Shown here piece after piece: positions 63,001 through 64,000 of a stretch of 64,000 nucleotides of DNA. Source of the stretch: Granulosicoccus sp045106195. GTDB taxonomy: Bacteria > Pseudomonadota > Gammaproteobacteria > Granulosicoccales > Granulosicoccaceae. The first letter of the stretch is position 1. The number at the start of each line of letters is the position of its first letter. Where the stretch lies: positions 520,007 to 584,006 of the forward strand of contig JBGCEH010000009.1 in NCBI GenBank assembly GCA_045106195.1, written 5' to 3'. Under the pieces are notes generated by a model. It saw only the letters and a list, made by a program, of their open reading frames with translations, did no database searches and had not been told where the DNA came from. Position numbers and translations under genes: made by a program.

Positions 63001-64000
63001 CTGTAACGATGACATCAACATTAAAATTTTCTCTGAATTCATGATCCGGAACAGTAAAAAATACTAGTTCACCACTATTTTCATCAATTCTGAATGCGCT
63101 TGAATCAGCTCCACCGAGACTATATACGAGATTATCACCGTCGCTATCGTCCGAGCTTATCGTCATGACCGTTGTCTGATTTTCTTCAACGACAATTGAA
63201 GCTTCATCAGCACCACCATTACTAGTAATCGCTGGCGCATAGTTCACATCATCTACTAGAATCGTGAGTGTCTGATAATCAGTCAATGCACCGATACCAC
63301 CATCCGTCACAGTTACTTCAACCGAATAAGTATCATTTACTTTCTTGATATAGGCAGGGGTAAACGCTAAGACCCCACTTTCAAAATCAATGGTGAAAAC
63401 TGTCGCATCCGCACCACCCAGGCTGTAGGTCACGCTATCACTGTCAGCATCGGTGAAATTCACCCTGGTTACAATTTCCTGATCTTCGTCTACTGATACA
63501 AACGCAGTGTCTGCGCCACCATTACTTGTTATTACTGGAGGGTCGTTGACGTCATTTATCAAAACTGACAATACTTGGATGTCGGTCAATGCATCTGCTC
63601 CCGCTTCTGTAACACTAACACTTACCTCATATGACACCCTGGTTTCGTAATCTGGCGCGGTTCCAAAGGTGAGCTCACCAGTTGTCTCATCAATTAGAAA
63701 AGAATTAGCATCCTGACCACCCACGCTGTACGTCCGCGAACTGTTTTCCGCATCTGAAGAGATGACTGTAGTCACTCCCGTCTGGTTTTCGTCCACAACG
63801 ATCGTTGCAGTATCACCACCATCATTGCTACTAATCACTGGCGCTTCGTTAACATCCGCCACCGTGATCGTAAGCGTCTGTATATCGCTCAATCCGCCAA
63901 CACCACTTTCGGTGACCACAACGTCTACCACATACGTCTCTCGCGTTTCATGATCCGGGGCTGTAATGAATGTCAACTCACCCGTCGTCTCATCAATCAG
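60068..64000 (-). CDS. Giant cadherin-repeat surface protein, C-terminal part (runs off right edge)
   Basis: An open frame of at least 1310 residues, uninterrupted to the window edge. It begins inside a cadherin-like repeat and has nine complete repeats of about 101 residues. Each has the form DVNE-P-ITSNGG-DTA, VDENQTAVTTV, YSLGG, F-IDE-SG-LTF and TLTI-V. They are followed by a dystroglycan-type domain (LPDWIVFNQQTTELSLG), a Ser-rich linker and a C-terminal module with a hydrophobic helix (VGTAISATSSLSVGYILYML) and SLPAWRFVDPLPILGSLEGS. Cadherin-like repeats bind Ca2+ and mediate adhesion or rigidity. The C-terminal helix may anchor or route the protein. The region is visibly more AT-rich than the metabolic genes. 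The N-terminus is outside the window, probably with a LEPR-XLL motif as in the decayed neighbour. Confidence 0.85.
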   Translation of the reverse strand: MIDETTGELTFITAPDHETRETYVVDVVVTESGVGGLSDIQTLTITVADVNEAPVISSNDGGDTATIVVDENQTGVTTVISSDAENSSRTYSVGGQDANSFLIDETTGELTFGTAPDYETRVSYEVSVSVTEAGADALTDIQVLSVLINDVNDPPVITSNGGADTAFVSVDEDQEIVTRVNFTDADSDSVTYSLGGADATVFTIDFESGVLAFTPAYIKKVNDTYSVEVTVTDGGIGALTDYQTLTILVDDVNYAPAITSNGGADEASIVVEENQTTVMTISSDDSDGDNLVYSLGGADSSAFRIDENSGELVFFTVPDHEFRENFNVDVIVTETTAEELYDIQSLEISVGDVNEPPRISSNGGNDTAVIVVDENQTAVTTIVSDDVDGDSLFYSLGGIDSSDFTIDETSGVLTFLTAPDHEFRGAYIVDAIVSEEGVSGLTDTQSLTILISDVNERPLITSNGGAGTAQITLNENQTAVTTVLSYDPDDTLRTYSLAGIDAREFTIDENSGVLSFIEPPDFESRQVYSVNVVVTEASPDAFADIQTLIVRVTDVNEAPKITSNGGRDTATVFVDENQAEVATVSSIDVDGDTRIYSLHGADADAFAINERSGILTFNSAPDYERRDRYVIDINVTDESIDQLTDTQRMSITINDINEPPVILNNDGSDRASVAVNENQLAVATIVSDDSEGSSRIYSLGGIDASEFIIDESSGELSFLNLPDHEAKHTYTVDVIVTELGADSLNDVQILTISVNNVNEAPSITSDGGGDLATISVQENQLAVTSVISTDVDSNTLLYSITGGLDQDEFSVDIINGNLVFISAPDHEIQDSYEVELTVMDNAGLTDVQTLTIIVDDVNESPAITSDGGGVTGSKIVSENQLSVTIVTATDVDENDSLTYSVIGGNDALHFVIDESSGVLTFKEEMNFEVPDDIDTDNIYEVIVQVVDQQSGFDTQTVNVIVSDENDRPVIHRQWPDQLLETDSIVTVDNKLFYDEDGDMLSLSITRLDGKSLPDWIVFNQQTTELSLGVTPTEAISETLLIVADDNQGGTVRMEFDVLFRPNSEPLDLVEPPLQAAFSTVQSISGLTNSPISSNEINVSSVRERQVIAVSNSVSSPTVQGDIEDDAIDQMASISVSSTQSILSNGLFDLMDNDSFTASSREFADSNVITQYLSGNRVLWNFASDAEVSKSIFNDSVDIANLFAQLQQQDSELFDILSADFEKQKEELDSQIRASRGVVGTAISATSSLSVGYILYMLRSGAIMSSMLTSLPAWRFVDPLPILGSLEGSLDADSESLESMVSYPVNVDKFM
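61115..64000 (-). repeat. Array of about 303-bp cadherin-like coding repeats
   Basis: Nine complete units plus the end of a tenth, seven of exactly 101 codons and two of 100 and 107. The first and last units are the most diverged in loop length. The strongest DNA conservation is at the DVNE-P and ENQTAV-TTV segments, which recur every 303 bases. Such arrays grow and shrink by homologous recombination and often confuse assembly. Confidence 0.85.

Noticed and set aside
61115..64000. Regular 303-bp periodicity as a non-coding repeat array
   Set aside because: The frame is open throughout and each unit encodes a cadherin-like domain, so the periodicity is explained by protein structure.

Overview
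The window reads as a chromosomal segment of a Gram-negative, probably marine gammaproteobacterium of moderate GC content. The basis is a lipoprotein with a lipobox, a seven-gene Mrp antiporter, FNR, TrhO and RlmG-type proteins, a class I PHA synthase locus with PhaR, and acrylyl-CoA reductase and carnitine genes typical of organisms that use marine osmolytes. A Granulosicoccus-like organism would fit, but that is a guess from gene content. No rRNA, tRNA, IS element, prophage or CRISPR array was seen.

Layout. 1-214: start of a leftward lipoprotein gene. 645-6440: complete mrpABCDEFG Na+/H+ antiporter operon. 6458-13940: a two-domain sulfurtransferase, a HerA-like ATPase, a membrane hybrid histidine kinase, a broken sensor-gene remnant and an RlmG-like methyltransferase. 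14442-19528: a five-gene branched-chain-type ABC transporter. 19691-24385: a diguanylate cyclase, a 2-ketoarginine decarboxylase-like ThDP enzyme, TrhO and acrylyl-CoA reductase. 24451-30380 (minus strand): carnitine/gamma-butyrobetaine catabolism (BKACE, carnitine dehydrogenase-thioesterase fusion, CaiA-like, CaiD-like) plus a conserved protein of unknown function. 30479-38445: assorted metabolic genes, a YegD-type Hsp70, a YghU-type GST, an FNR regulator and a truncated universal-stress-protein remnant. 38445-41720: a BvgS/EvgS-like hybrid kinase.

41915-56486 is a carbon-storage region. On the minus strand aceE, aceF and a dihydrolipoamide dehydrogenase carrying two lipoyl domains are followed closely by phaA and phaB, so the pyruvate-to-acetyl-CoA step is physically coupled to polyhydroxybutyrate precursor synthesis. 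A PHB-depolymerase-family esterase follows. On the plus strand lie a second phaB, two phasins, phaR and phaC. TGCA-type repeats upstream of the second phaB and the first phasin look like PhaR operators. At the phasin promoter they overlap both the -35 and -10 hexamers. Hairpins separate phaP1, phaP2 and phaR.

57569-64000 (minus strand) holds a family of giant surface-type proteins. One large gene runs off the right edge with nine complete cadherin-like repeats of about 101 residues. Downstream of it lie two decayed relatives that share the same C-terminal module. One keeps the N-terminal LEPR-XLL motif and is broken by an in-frame stop, a frameshift and a 17-bp tandem duplication. This gene graveyard and the PhaR/PDH arrangement are the most interesting parts of the window.
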